NCBI GenBank assembly: GCA_017303575.1
Contig: JAFLCL010000059.1
Span: 1-36,635 of the forward strand
Direction of reading: 5' to 3'
Source: Deltaproteobacteria bacterium
GTDB taxonomy: Bacteria > Myxococcota_A > Polyangia > Polyangiales > Sandaracinaceae
Length of the DNA stretch: 36,635 nt
Shown: in pieces, positions 15,374 to 23,193 of the stretch
Position numbering within the stretch: the first letter of the stretch is position 1
Layout of the letters: the number at the start of each line of letters is the position of its first letter
Made by a program: the position numbers and the translations under genes
Notes under the pieces: generated by a model
The model's database searches: none
Seen by the model: the letters and a program-made list of their open reading frames with translations, nothing else
Told to the model about the DNA's origin: nothing

Positions 15374-16639
15374 GTGGTGGTTGAGTCTCGCGTTCTCTCC
15401 TTTCTCCCCTTGCTCGCGACCGCAGGTCTGGGCGCCGCGCTCGCTGGCTGCGGTGACTCGCCCTCCAACGACGACGCGGGCACGCTCGATGCGCGCTCGA
15501 CGAGCACCGAGGACACCGGCGTCGTGCTCCCGAGCAACGCCGAGGTCGCGCCTGTGCTCGAGACCTACGCGGCGATCGTGCACGCCGGCTACGAGGACGC
15601 GCACACGCGCGGCGAGGCGCTCGACACAGCGGTCGATGCGTTCGTCGCAGCGCCGAGCGAGCCGCTGCTCGTCGCCGCGCGTGACGCGTGGGTGGCGAGC
15701 CGACCGCCGTACCTCCAGACCGAGATGGCGCGCTTCTACGGCGGGCCCATCGACGATCCCGACAACGATCAGGACGGTCGCATCAACAGCTGGCCGCTCG
15801 ACGAGGCGTACCTCGACTACGTGCAGGGACCGCCGCCCGACTTCGAGGAGCTCGTCGGTGGTCTCGTGAACGACGCGACGGAGCTGCCCACGATCGACGA
15901 AGCGAGCCTCGTCGCGCTCAACGGCGCGGGCGCGGAAGAGAACGTCTCGCTCGGCTACCACGCGATCGAGTTCCTCCTCTGGGGCCAGGACCTCTACGAG
16001 GACTCGCCGGGTCGTCGTCCTGCGAGCGACTTCCTCGATGGCATGCGCGACCACGCCGATCGCCGTCGTGCCTACGTGACGGCAGCCACCGACATCCTCG
16101 TCTCGGACCTCGCCTTCCTCGAGAGCCAGTGGGCGCCGAGCGCGACGAACTACAGGACGACCTTCGTCGCGCTCGACGCGCACGAAGGCCTCACGCGCAT
16201 CTTCACCGGCCTCCTCAACCTCTCGGGCTTCGAGCTCTCGGGCGAGCGGCTGCTGGTGGCGTGGCGCAGCTCCGAGCAAGAGGACGAGCACTCCTGCTTC
16301 AGCGACACCACCACGCAGGATGCGCTCTACGACCAGATCGGCATCCAGAACGCCTACCTCGGTCGGTACACGCGCATCGACGACACTGTCCTCGAAGGCC
16401 CTTCGCTCTCGAGCCTCGTCGCCGCGCGCGACCCCGCGCTCGACACGCAGATTCGTACGGCGCTCCAGGCGAGCACCGAGCTGTGCGACGCGATCCCCGA
16501 GCCCTTCGATCAAGCGCTCATCGACGACGACACGGGCCGCCCCGCGATCCGCGCGGCGATCGACGCCCTGCAAGCCCAGACTGAGCTCTTGAACCAGGCC
16601 GCGGTCCTCCTCGGGGTCGAGGTCGAGATCGCGCGGTGA
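15374..16639 (+). CDS. Imelysin-family (peptidase M75 / EfeO-like) lipoprotein 1
   Basis: From GTG 15374 (GAGG 6 bp upstream) the product is 421 residues with a lipobox (GAALAGC, Cys 26) and a short Asp/Ser/Thr linker. The helical imelysin domain has the signature GxHxxE as GYHAIE at 194-199 followed by FLLWGQDL. This motif defines imelysin/ICMP-type periplasmic proteins linked to iron uptake; despite the M75 name, protease activity is not established for most members. The 3' end overlaps the next gene by four bases (GTGA), and Fur-like box D lies just upstream. Inferred role: iron or heme-iron binding in the periplasm. Confidence 0.88.
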   Translation: MVVESRVLSFLPLLATAGLGAALAGCGDSPSNDDAGTLDARSTSTEDTGVVLPSNAEVAPVLETYAAIVHAGYEDAHTRGEALDTAVDAFVAAPSEPLLVAARDAWVASRPPYLQTEMARFYGGPIDDPDNDQDGRINSWPLDEAYLDYVQGPPPDFEELVGGLVNDATELPTIDEASLVALNGAGAEENVSLGYHAIEFLLWGQDLYEDSPGRRPASDFLDGMRDHADRRRAYVTAATDILVSDLAFLESQWAPSATNYRTTFVALDAHEGLTRIFTGLLNLSGFELSGERLLVAWRSSEQEDEHSCFSDTTTQDALYDQIGIQNAYLGRYTRIDDTVLEGPSLSSLVAARDPALDTQIRTALQASTELCDAIPEPFDQALIDDDTGRPAIRAAIDALQAQTELLNQAAVLLGVEVEIAR

Positions 16640-18048
16640 TCACGCGCCGCCTCCACGGTTGGATCATCGCCTGCTCGCCGCTCGCACTGTCGTCGCTCGC
16701 CCTCGCTGCGTGCGCGAGCGAGCCAACCCCGATCACACCGCACGGTGATCTCGATCGGCGCCTCGCGGGCACCTCGGGCACCGTGCCGTACGCGACGGGG
16801 CTGGCGTACACGTACCCGCTGCCGGGGCTCTCCACGCGCGAGCGCGAGGACTTCCTCGTCGGCAACAATTTCTTCTCCGACAACTGGGTCACCGCTCCGT
16901 CGAGCACGACGGCGCGCGATGGGCTCGGGCCGACGTTCAACGCGCGCGCGTGCGGCGCGTGCCACACCGACGACGGCCGGGGGCGACCTCCTCTCGACGA
17001 AGGCGAGGACTTCCTCTCCGCCCTCGTGCGCGTCAGCGTGCCGGGCGCATCGACCGACGGCGGCCCGCTCGGGGTGCCTTCGTACGGCGATCAGATCCAA
17101 CCGTTCGCGATCCTGGGTGTGCCTGGTGAGGCGCGACCGCGCGTGCAGTGGGAGGAGGTGCCTGGCAGCTATCCGGACGGCGCCACGTACACGCTCATGA
17201 GGCCTTTGCTCACGCTCGCGGATCCGTCGTTCGGACCGCTGCCCGACGACGTCATGACGTCCATCCGCGTCGCGCCCGCGATGATCGGCCTCGGCTTCCT
17301 CGAGGCGATCCCGATCGAGACGCTCGATGCGCTCGCCGATCCGGACGATCGCGATGGCGATGGCATCTCGGGGCGCGTGCACCGTCACCTCGAGGACGGC
17401 GCGATGGTGGTCGGCCGCTTCGGCTGGAAGGCCACGGCCTCGAGCGTGCGTGCGCAGACTGCGGGCGCGTTCGTGGGCGACATGGGCATCACCACGAGCG
17501 TCCACCCGAACGACGATTGCCCGCCGGAGCAGCTCGCGTGCAGCGAGGCGTTCGCACAGAGCGAGCCCGAGGCGGGCGACGAGGTGCTGGACGTCGTCGT
17601 CTACTACAGCCGCACGCTCGCGGTGCCTGCGCTGCGCGATCCGACCGACCTCGAGGTGCGCACGGGCTCGGCGCTCTTCGACGCCGTGGGCTGCGCCGAG
17701 TGTCACGTGCGATCGATCGAGACGGGCGAGAGCGACGTGCCCGCGATCGCGCACGTGACGATCCAGCCGTTCACCGATCTCCTCTTGCACGACATGGGCG
17801 AGGAGCTCGCCGATCACCGCCCCGATCACGACGCGAGCGGGCGCGAGTGGCGCACGCCGCCGCTCTGGGGCGTGGGCCTCGTGCCCGTCGTGAACCGTCA
17901 CGATCGGCTGCTCCACGATGGCCGCGCGCGCGGCGTCGAGGAGGCGATCCTCTGGCACGGCGGCGAGGCTTCGCGCGCCCGCGACGCCTTCCGCGCGCTC
18001 TCCGCCGAGGATCGCGCGCGCCTCGTCCGTTTCCTCGGAGCGCTCTGA
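16636..18048 (+). CDS. Di-heme oxidoreductase (DHOR family) lipoprotein
   Basis: Starts with GTG overlapping the imelysin stop and encodes 470 residues with a lipobox (LALAAC). Two heme-c motifs are present: CGACH at 106-110 within GPTFNARACGACHTDDGRG, and CAECH at 353-357. The first context (F-N-x-x-x-C-x-x-C-H-x-x-D-G-R) is typical of the DHOR family, often called putative di-heme peroxidase or thiol oxidoreductase. The C-terminal VNRHDRLLHDGRA and EAILWHGGEA segments also fit. Known imelysin clusters in proteobacteria pair such a protein with two imelysins. A periplasmic redox step on iron or heme is plausible; the substrate is unknown. Confidence 0.88.
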   Translation: MITRRLHGWIIACSPLALSSLALAACASEPTPITPHGDLDRRLAGTSGTVPYATGLAYTYPLPGLSTREREDFLVGNNFFSDNWVTAPSSTTARDGLGPTFNARACGACHTDDGRGRPPLDEGEDFLSALVRVSVPGASTDGGPLGVPSYGDQIQPFAILGVPGEARPRVQWEEVPGSYPDGATYTLMRPLLTLADPSFGPLPDDVMTSIRVAPAMIGLGFLEAIPIETLDALADPDDRDGDGISGRVHRHLEDGAMVVGRFGWKATASSVRAQTAGAFVGDMGITTSVHPNDDCPPEQLACSEAFAQSEPEAGDEVLDVVVYYSRTLAVPALRDPTDLEVRTGSALFDAVGCAECHVRSIETGESDVPAIAHVTIQPFTDLLLHDMGEELADHRPDHDASGREWRTPPLWGVGLVPVVNRHDRLLHDGRARGVEEAILWHGGEASRARDAFRALSAEDRARLVRFLGAL

Positions 18049-19307
18049 TGACGAGAGGCCGCATGCGCACGACGTCTCGATCCGTCCTGAGGCCCCTCGT
18101 TCTCTTCGTTCTCGTCTCGGCGTGCGCGAGCTGCTCGGGCGGCACGACACCCGCGTCCGATGCGGCGCACGACACGAACGAGGTCGCGACCTCGAACCAA
18201 GAGCGCCTGATCCTCGATCACCTCGCGAGGCGCGTGGTGATGCCCACGCTCCGCACGATGGCCACCGATCTGGCTGCGCTCGAGGATGCGACGGCCACGC
18301 TCGAGGCCGATCCCAGCGAAACGAACCGGACGCTCGCGCGCGCCGCGTACGTGACGGCGATGGACTCCGTCGAGCGCGCGGAGGTCTACCAGATCGGTCC
18401 CGCGGCTCCGGTGGGCTCGACGCCCGAGGCGGCTGCGCTGCGCGACGAGTACTACCCCTGGCCTCTGGTGAACGGCTGTCGCATCGACCAGGAGATGCTC
18501 ACGGACGCGTACACCAGCGACGCGCTGCTCGCCGCCGAGGCGCTCAACGTGCGAGGTCTCCCGACCGTCGAGTACCTGCTCTGGGTGCCGGACACGAACA
18601 ACACCTGCTCGCCCACGACGTCGATCAACACCGACGGCACGTGGGCCGCGCTCGGCGACGACGAGGTGTGGGCGCGTCGCGCCGCGTACGCGCACCGCGC
18701 CGCCCGCTTGTCGCGTCAGGCCGCGGATCATCTCGTCGCGACGTGGGAGGCCGGTTACCTCGATCGACTCGTGACGGCCGGCGCAGGCTCGAGCACGTTC
18801 CCCACCGCGCGCGCGGCGATCAACGCTGTGACCGACGGTCTCCTCTACGTGTACGAGCCGCTGCTCGACGAGAAGCTCGGCGTCCCGGCCGGCCTCTACA
18901 CGTGCCCGACGGCGATGTGCGCGGAGAACGTGGAGTCGACGCTGCGCGATCGGGCGAGCGATGCGGACGAAGAGGGCGGGAGCCTGCGCGCGATCCGCGT
19001 GAACCTCGAGGCGTTCCGCGCGGGCTACCTCGGGCTCGAGGGCGAGCTCGACGGCCCGGGCATCGATGATCTGCTCGACTTCGTCGGCGCGAGCGAGCTC
19101 GACCAGCGCATCCAGGACGCGCTCGCGGACGCGATGGAGGCCGTGGACGCGATCGAGGGGCCGCTCGTCGTCGCGGTGATCGAGCGCAACGCGCAGGTGG
19201 TCGCCGCGATCGACGCGATCGACGCGCTCACCACGTTGCTCAAGACCGAGCTCGTCACGATCCTCGACCTCGAGCTCCCGATGCGCGCCGAGGGCGACAA
19301 CGACTGA
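18048..19307 (+). CDS. Imelysin-family lipoprotein 2 (variant motif)
   Basis: The frame is open much further upstream, over the di-heme gene, but ATG 18048 overlaps its TGA in a TGATG arrangement and begins a lipoprotein signal (LVSACASC). The 419-residue helical protein aligns in layout with imelysin 1, but the signature reads GLPTVE (170-175), with Pro where imelysin 1 has His. The following EYLLW is kept. Loss of the His suggests a different metal or ligand chemistry, or a scaffolding role. It ends the Fur-linked cluster. ATG 18063 is a possible alternative start. Confidence 0.85.
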   Translation: MTRGRMRTTSRSVLRPLVLFVLVSACASCSGGTTPASDAAHDTNEVATSNQERLILDHLARRVVMPTLRTMATDLAALEDATATLEADPSETNRTLARAAYVTAMDSVERAEVYQIGPAAPVGSTPEAAALRDEYYPWPLVNGCRIDQEMLTDAYTSDALLAAEALNVRGLPTVEYLLWVPDTNNTCSPTTSINTDGTWAALGDDEVWARRAAYAHRAARLSRQAADHLVATWEAGYLDRLVTAGAGSSTFPTARAAINAVTDGLLYVYEPLLDEKLGVPAGLYTCPTAMCAENVESTLRDRASDADEEGGSLRAIRVNLEAFRAGYLGLEGELDGPGIDDLLDFVGASELDQRIQDALADAMEAVDAIEGPLVVAVIERNAQVVAAIDAIDALTTLLKTELVTILDLELPMRAEGDND

Positions 19308-19356
19308 TCGTCAGGCCGCACGCAACCCGCAGTGGCTCGCCCCGATGGAGGGGCCC

Positions 19357-19771
19357 ATGACCAGCACGCCTCACGACGCCTCGTTCAAGGCCATCTTCTC
19401 CTCGCCGAAGCACGTACGCGCCCAGCTACGCGCCATTCTCCCGTGGCACCTCGCGCGTCGCGTCGACTGGCGAACGCTGAGGCTCGTGCCTGGAAGCTTC
19501 ATCGACGAGGGCTTCCGCGCTCGCCACAGCGATCTCTTGTTCAGCGTCGAGATCGGCGGCGAAGCTGGTGGACGAAGGTCGGCTCGAAGGTCGGCTCGAG
19601 GCGAGTCGTGCGCTCGTGCTCCGGCAGCTGCACCTGAAGTTCTCCACGGTGTCTCCCGCGGCGCGCGCGATCGTCGAGGCGGCAGACGCTGTCTCTCTCG
19701 AGCGGTACGCGGAGCGCGTCCTCACGGCGGGCAGCGCCGAGGATGTGCTCAGGCCGGACGACGCGCGATGA
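19357..19771 (+). pseudogene. Degraded Rpn-family (PD-(D/E)XK transposase-like) nuclease gene
   Basis: ATG 19357 follows a GGAGGGG sequence and opens with TPHDASFKAIFSSP, then HLARRVDWRTLRLVPGSFID and ARHSDLLFSVEIGG, which is the N-terminus of Rpn/YhgA-like recombination-promoting nucleases. After about 65 residues the frame becomes Arg-rich nonsense. The family's typical C-terminal stretch continues instead in another frame: GRLEGRLEASRALVLRQL through to the stop at 19771. The central part of the nuclease domain, about 150-200 residues in intact members, is missing. This is an internally deleted, frameshifted remnant. It overlaps the end of the convergent methyltransferase gene by 23 bp. Confidence 0.7.
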
Positions 19772-20315
19772 TGCGCGCGAGCGATCGCTCGCCGATCCAG
19801 CCCTCGCGGTAGTAGACGATCTCGAGGCCCTTGCAGATGCTGAGGAGCTCGTTGGTCTCCGCGAGCCAGCGTGCGCCGGGGCGCTGAGGATGACGCTCGA
19901 GCGCGCGCTTGGTCTCGACCTCTGCGACGACCACGCCGCCCGGCGCGAGCGTGCGATCGAGGCTCTGGAAGAGGTCGGGCTGCCGGTAGTGGAAACACGC
20001 GATCACGTTCCAGGTGCCCTCGGGCAGGCCCTCGGCCTCGAGGTCACGCACGAGCGTCTTGATGCCGAGGCCTTCATCGCGCGCTGCCTCGCGGCACAGC
20101 GCCAGGCCCACCGGCGAGATGTCGACCGCGGTCATCTCGAGGCCGCGACGCGCGAGGTAGACGGCCATGCGGCCCGAGCCGGCGGCGACGTCGATGCCGC
20201 GGCCCGCGCGAGGAAGCTCGTGCTCGAGCTCGGCCACCCACGAGGGCACGGAGCGAGGAAGATCACGCTGCTCGGACCAGCGGCGATCCCATCGACTGCG
20301 GTCATCTTCGGCCAT
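19749..20315 (-). CDS. Class I SAM-dependent methyltransferase
   Basis: Open frame reaches 20420, but the ATG at 20315 starts a natural protein (MAEDDRSRWDRRWSEQ) of 188 residues. The SAM-binding motif I reads GIDVAAGSGRMAVYLARRG, with the acidic end of strand beta-2 in AVDISP. Later motifs (WNVIACFHYRQPDLF, LAPGGVVVAEV) fit a TehB/UbiE-like small-molecule methyltransferase. No signal peptide; cytoplasmic. Substrate cannot be told from sequence. It is divergent from the small membrane-protein gene at 20404/20419 and tail-to-tail with the Rpn remnant. Confidence 0.85.
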   Translation of the reverse strand: MAEDDRSRWDRRWSEQRDLPRSVPSWVAELEHELPRAGRGIDVAAGSGRMAVYLARRGLEMTAVDISPVGLALCREAARDEGLGIKTLVRDLEAEGLPEGTWNVIACFHYRQPDLFQSLDRTLAPGGVVVAEVETKRALERHPQRPGARWLAETNELLSICKGLEIVYYREGWIGERSLARIIARRPA

Positions 20316-20403
20316 GGCGCGGACGGTGCGCGGAACCATGGGGCGAGTCAATTCACGCGCGGTCCCGCGCCGACGGTGTTCGCGTCGGCGTCGTGGTTGG
20401 TGT

Positions 20404-20664
20404 ATGACCGGCCCCATCATGTCCGGCGGCCACGACTCTCACGCGCACGACGATCACCCCGCAGAGGTGCATCCGCACCCGCCGATCCCCACGATCACCG
20501 ACGAAGCCTCGGACACGCCGATGTGGGTGCCGATCGCGGGGCTCGCGCTCTTCCTCGTGCTCGCGCTGTTCGTCGCGCTCCGGTCCGCGATGGGCCCCGG
20601 CGAGGTCGCGTCCGAGGCGCCGACGGACGAGCCCGCCGCCGAAGCGCCTGCGCCCGCGCAGTGA
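20404..20664 (+). CDS. Small single-pass membrane protein, His-rich N-terminus
   Basis: 86 codons from ATG 20404, or 81 from ATG 20419. The N-terminal part is rich in His and Asp (GGHDSHAHDDHPAEVHPHPP), followed by one hydrophobic helix (WVPIAGLALFLVLALFVAL) and an acidic Ala/Pro-rich tail. The His-rich stretch could bind metal ions, but no family is recognised. The divergent promoter region shared with the methyltransferase is about 90 bp. Confidence 0.6.
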   Translation: MTGPIMSGGHDSHAHDDHPAEVHPHPPIPTITDEASDTPMWVPIAGLALFLVLALFVALRSAMGPGEVASEAPTDEPAAEAPAPAQ

Positions 20665-20763
20665 TCGGCGCGTGATCGACGACGTGTGACGCCGCGGCCG
20701 TCGCACGTGTGAGGGAATGCGTCGACCGTTGCGTCCGCGGCGACGGCCGCGAGACCATGCGCC

Positions 20764-23193
20764 ATGCATCGCTTCGCGCTGTCGTTCTCGATCGCGACGC
20801 TCTCGCTCTTCTGGACCTCCGGCGTCGAGGCGCAGATCCGCACCGAGCACCCGCGCCTCTACTTCGTGGAGGGCGACCTCGAGCGTCTCCGTGCCGACGC
20901 CGGCACCGATGCGCGCATCGACGCGATGTCTCGCTACATGACGCGGCAGATGGCTGACACCGCTGCGAGGACGCGCTCCACGACGCGCATCCAAGGCGGC
21001 GACTACGGGCTCATGTCGATCGCGGCGTTCGTGTTCCTCGTGACCGATCGCGCCGACGTCGGCGTCGAGGCGCACCGCTACCTCGCGCTGCTCGCAGCGA
21101 GCGATCCAGTCGGGGCCGATCTGCTCGGGACGCGCAACCGTCTGCTCGCGCTCGCCATCGGCTACGACTGGCTCGCGAACGATCTGAGCACGACGGAGGC
21201 GACGGCCGCGCGCGCAGCGATCGTCCGCTACGTCGAGAGCTTGAGCGAGCTCCTCGAGCGGCCGAACTTCGTGGTCGGCACCTCACGCTGGGCGCACGTG
21301 ACGGCGCTCGCGGGCCTGCTCGCGATCCACCACGACGACGACAGCCTCGACGACGTGCTCGACGTGGTGCTCGATCACTTCGTGAACGGCTACAACCCTG
21401 CCGTCGCGGTGATGGGCGTGGGCGGTGGTCACCCGATGGCCTGGTACTACGGCTCGAACTACGCGGGGACCGAGCCCGTGATGCTGTGGCGATCCGCCTC
21501 CGAGTCCGGCGAGATCTGGAACGCGGACTTCCTGCGCGAGTCTGCGTACTTCCATCTCTACGCCGCCAACGGCGTGCTCGAGATGCCGCTCATGGAGGAC
21601 GCGGGCAATCCGCACCTCACGATCGACGCGCGCTACCAGATCCAGATGGCGGCGATGCTCGGCAACGGACACGCCGAGACGTTCGCGCAGACGCTCGAGG
21701 GCGCCGACGGCGTCGCGATCGAGCCGCAGTTCGCGATCCATCGCCTGCTCACCGAGCCCGATCCGAGCACCGCCTCGCCGATCGAGACGCTGCCGCTGAG
21801 CCGCTTCTTCGCGGGCTCGGGCTTCTTCGTGGTGCGCGACGACTGGGATCGCGAGGCCGCGACGCTCGTCGCGTTCAAGGCCTCGCCGTTCTACTCGCAG
21901 GGACATCACTCCCGCGACGAGGGGAGCTTCGTGCTCGACTACCGCGGCCCCTTGCTCGTCGACGGCGGCTACTACGACGGTATGACCTCGAGCACGCACT
22001 ACCGCGCGTTCTCGTCGCGCACCGTCTCGCACAACGCGCTCTTGGTGCACGGCCCTGCCGACCCGGTCGCGCCCGGCTATCCAGTGATCGACGGCGGTCA
22101 GATCGTGCGCGGCGCCGAACCGGACGATGCGGCGGCGCTGACGTCCTCGCGCTTCAGGCTTCACGGCATCGTGGGCCATGGCGATGCAGGCGCGTGTGTG
22201 TGGGCGCGCGCCGATCTCGCGGACGTCTACGGCAGCAAGCTCAGCGCCTACACGCGCGACCTGCTCACGCTGCGACGGCCCGACGGGTCGCTCCACCCGA
22301 TGATCTACGTGCTCGATCGCGCCGACCTCGTCAGCGCCCTTCCGTCGTCGTTGCTCTGGCAGTTCGGGCTCGCGCCGACGCGCGACGGACAGACGATCAC
22401 GGGATCGAACGAAGCAGGCGCGCGCGTGCGCCTCGACGTGGTGCGACCGACCGAGGCGCGCTTCGACGAATTCTCTGGCGCCGATCGCTACCGCGTCGGC
22501 ATCGGTGCGCGCTCTGGCACGTATCCGCCCGATCGGCTCACGCCGTCGCAGACGTGGCCGTACTGGGGGCGCATCGAGGTCTCGCCGCCTTCGGACACAG
22601 CGAGCCCGGTGTGGAGCACGCTGATCCGCGTGGGCGACGCCGAGCTCGATGCGGACACGCGGGCGCCGCTCGACGTGAGCGGCAGCGACTGGATGGGCGT
22701 GCGCCTCGGAAGCACGATCGCCGTGATCGCGAGCACGAGCACGACACGTGTCGCGTTGCCCGCGGGCGCGCCGCTCGTCGATGGCTGCATCGCAGGCCTC
22801 GCGAGCGGCGCCACGATCGAGGTTGCCGTCGGGAGCGCGCCGCCGGTCACGCTCACCGCCGACGCGGATGGCATCGTGCGCTACGAGCCCGGGGGTACGA
22901 CGCCGCTCGACGCGAGCGTCGGTCTCGACGCGAGCGTCGGTCTCGACGCGAGTGTCGTCGAGGACGCGGGCGCGAGCTTCACGATCGACGTCGGCGCGCG
23001 TGTGGATGGCGCCGCTCGAGACGATGACGGTGGGCTCGCACCAAGGGTCGACGCGGGCCCGGCGAGCGGTGGCGCTGGGTGCGGCTGTCGAGCGCTGGGC
23101 GCGCGCGGTGTGTCGTCCTCGTCGTTCGTGGGCGCGGTGGGGCTCGCGTTCTTGATCACGCGTCGCGGGTGGCGGCGAGGTCGAAGCGCGTGA
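20764..23193 (+). CDS. Heparinase II/III-like polysaccharide lyase with MYXO-CTERM
   Basis: The 809-residue protein begins with a signal peptide (ATLSLFWTSGVEAQ), followed by a helical toroid-like region (about 25-330). Next is the heparinase II/III-like beta-sandwich with GHHSRDEGSFVLDYRGPLLVDGGYYDG around residues 380-410 and SHNALLVHG. Such enzymes cleave uronic-acid polysaccharides. An Asp-Ala-Ser repeat linker (encoded by three 18-bp repeats at 22906-22959) leads to a MYXO-CTERM: GCGC, a hydrophobic segment (SFVGAVGLAFLI) and a terminal Arg cluster. This predicts surface anchoring and myxosortase-type processing. The stop overlaps the next ATG by one base (TGATG). Substrate unknown; alginate or another acidic glycan is a guess. 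Confidence 0.85.
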   Translation: MHRFALSFSIATLSLFWTSGVEAQIRTEHPRLYFVEGDLERLRADAGTDARIDAMSRYMTRQMADTAARTRSTTRIQGGDYGLMSIAAFVFLVTDRADVGVEAHRYLALLAASDPVGADLLGTRNRLLALAIGYDWLANDLSTTEATAARAAIVRYVESLSELLERPNFVVGTSRWAHVTALAGLLAIHHDDDSLDDVLDVVLDHFVNGYNPAVAVMGVGGGHPMAWYYGSNYAGTEPVMLWRSASESGEIWNADFLRESAYFHLYAANGVLEMPLMEDAGNPHLTIDARYQIQMAAMLGNGHAETFAQTLEGADGVAIEPQFAIHRLLTEPDPSTASPIETLPLSRFFAGSGFFVVRDDWDREAATLVAFKASPFYSQGHHSRDEGSFVLDYRGPLLVDGGYYDGMTSSTHYRAFSSRTVSHNALLVHGPADPVAPGYPVIDGGQIVRGAEPDDAAALTSSRFRLHGIVGHGDAGACVWARADLADVYGSKLSAYTRDLLTLRRPDGSLHPMIYVLDRADLVSALPSSLLWQFGLAPTRDGQTITGSNEAGARVRLDVVRPTEARFDEFSGADRYRVGIGARSGTYPPDRLTPSQTWPYWGRIEVSPPSDTASPVWSTLIRVGDAELDADTRAPLDVSGSDWMGVRLGSTIAVIASTSTTRVALPAGAPLVDGCIAGLASGATIEVAVGSAPPVTLTADADGIVRYEPGGTTPLDASVGLDASVGLDASVVEDAGASFTIDVGARVDGAARDDDGGLAPRVDAGPASGGAGCGCRALGARGVSSSSFVGAVGLAFLITRRGWRRGRSA
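22906..22959. repeat. Three 18-bp in-frame tandem repeats
   Basis: Three copies of CTCGACGCGAGCGTCGGT encode LDASVG in the linker before the MYXO-CTERM of the lyase. The first two copies are identical; the third has three substitutions. Confidence 0.85.

Noticed and set aside
15374..16639. Calling imelysin 1 a true peptidase
   Set aside because: The M75 label is historical. The visible GxHxxE motif fits metal binding and iron-uptake proteins, and no independent protease evidence is seen.
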